A DNA stretch of 6,858 nt from Candidatus Fermentithermobacillaceae bacterium. GTDB lineage: Bacteria > Bacillota > Sulfobacillia > Fermentithermobacillales > Fermentithermobacillaceae. Positions 6,476 to 6,858 of the stretch are shown here, piece by piece. The notes below the pieces were generated by a model. The model was not told the origin of the DNA. It searched no databases and saw nothing but the letters and a program-made list of their open reading frames with translations. The stretch spans positions 1-6,858 of the forward strand of contig DUTL01000173.1 in assembly GCA_012842105.1 (NCBI GenBank), written 5' to 3'. Position numbers and translations under genes: made by a program. The stretch's first letter is position 1, and each line of letters starts with the position of its first letter.

Positions 6476-6487
6476 TGGACATGTCCA
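6476..6487. promoter_or_regulatory. 12-bp perfect palindrome before the P-II gene, possible operator
   Basis: TGGACATGTCCA is a perfect palindrome 27-38 nt before the P-II start and just ahead of its ribosome binding site. It could be a binding site for a dimeric regulator, or a small hairpin in an intercistronic mRNA. I cannot match it to a known operator, and I see no clear promoter hexamers beside it. Confidence 0.25.
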
Positions 6488-6562
6488 ATCTCACTTGTTT
6501 CCGCCCTGTTTCCACTCGCTATCCGCGTGCTTTCGCGTAAGCCTTTATTCCCGGCCGGAGGC

Positions 6563-6858
6563 CTACCGCCTACTAAGTATGCCTAATATCAGTACCGTTA
6601 GAGTCGGGCCAAGGGATGTCAGGCCCACCAGGCCGAAACCATTTAACAAAGGGTCAACGTTACTGATAACGTTGGCAAGCCCAATGGCAATTGCCATATT
6701 AATGGGAATATTGACAGGCCCCGTAGTAGCGCTTGCGGAATCAAATGCTATACCCACGAATTCTTCCGGGGCCAGAAGTACCAGGATACCTGCAAGTACC
6801 ATCATAGGAAGAATAACGTTACGCGATGGAATATTGTTGAGAATTTTCAAGAGGCCCA
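6563..6858 (-). CDS. DUF1538 family membrane protein, C-terminal fragment (5' part beyond right edge)
   Basis: The frame is open to the right edge, giving the last 97 residues before TAG (6563-6565). Three hydrophobic stretches are visible (about 13-38, 52-64 and 74-94). The motifs EEFVGIAFDSASATTGPVNIP (start about residue 31) and DPLLNGFGLVGLTSLGP (68-84) are characteristic of DUF1538. Full members are multi-pass membrane proteins of roughly 230 residues per unit, sometimes duplicated. A TTG at 6848-6850 is not a credible start, because the family continues well upstream. DUF1538 proteins from halophiles (UmpA/UmpB) have, as I recall, been reported as sodium or potassium/proton antiporters, so an ion-transport role is plausible here but inferred. 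The P-II-like gene immediately downstream probably encodes its regulator. Confidence 0.88.
   Translation of the reverse strand, partial: GLLKILNNIPSRNVILPMMVLAGILVLLAPEEFVGIAFDSASATTGPVNIPINMAIAIGLANVISNVDPLLNGFGLVGLTSLGPTLTVLILGILSRR

Noticed and set aside
6450..6515. Upstream ATG giving the P-II protein 22 extra residues
   Set aside because: The internal ATG at 6447-6449 has AAGGAGGAGG at ideal distance and begins exactly where P-II proteins begin. The extension covers the ribosome binding site and the palindrome.
6848..6850. TTG as a start for a 95-residue DUF1538 protein
   Set aside because: The frame remains open to the window edge and known family members extend far upstream, so this is an internal leucine codon.

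Overview
The window looks like chromosomal DNA of a spore-forming, Gram-positive anaerobe of the class Clostridia (a Peptococcaceae/Desulfotomaculum/Moorella-like lineage is my best guess, not proven). The reasons are a complete spoIIE, purine-rich strong ribosome binding sites (AAGGAGGAGG, AGGGGGG), GTG and TTG starts, roughly even base composition and the conserved spoIIE-tilS-ftsH neighbourhood. All five genes lie on the minus strand, so the biological reading order runs from the right edge to the left edge.

Layout in transcription order: (1) the C-terminal 97 residues of a DUF1538 membrane protein, cut by the right edge (6858-6563); (2) a 113-bp gap with a 12-bp perfect palindrome and a strong ribosome binding site; (3) a small P-II-like regulator (6449-6126), whose stop codon lies in a 13-bp tandem duplication; (4) a 315-bp non-coding region (6125-5811) holding a likely Spo0A-controlled spoIIE promoter and a leader with an 11-bp dyad that could form a pseudoknot; (5) spoIIE (5810-3516), the membrane PP2C phosphatase that activates sigma-F in the forespore; (6) tilS (3478-2000), tRNA-Ile lysidine synthetase; (7) ftsH (1920 to beyond position 1), the membrane AAA+ zinc protease, with its last codons off the left edge.

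How the genes fit together: DUF1538 plus P-II looks like a transporter and its small-ligand-sensing regulator, probably unrelated to the sporulation genes. spoIIE is expected to be switched on by Spo0A~P at the onset of sporulation. tilS and ftsH are housekeeping genes that follow closely and would need some expression outside sporulation; weak candidate promoters for each are noted. The hypoxanthine phosphoribosyltransferase gene (hpt), which normally sits between tilS and ftsH in Firmicutes, is absent: only 79 bp separate the two genes.

I see no mobile element, CRISPR array, tRNA or rRNA gene. The protein-coding content is ordinary. The most unusual material is the spoIIE upstream region and the arrangement of its neighbours.
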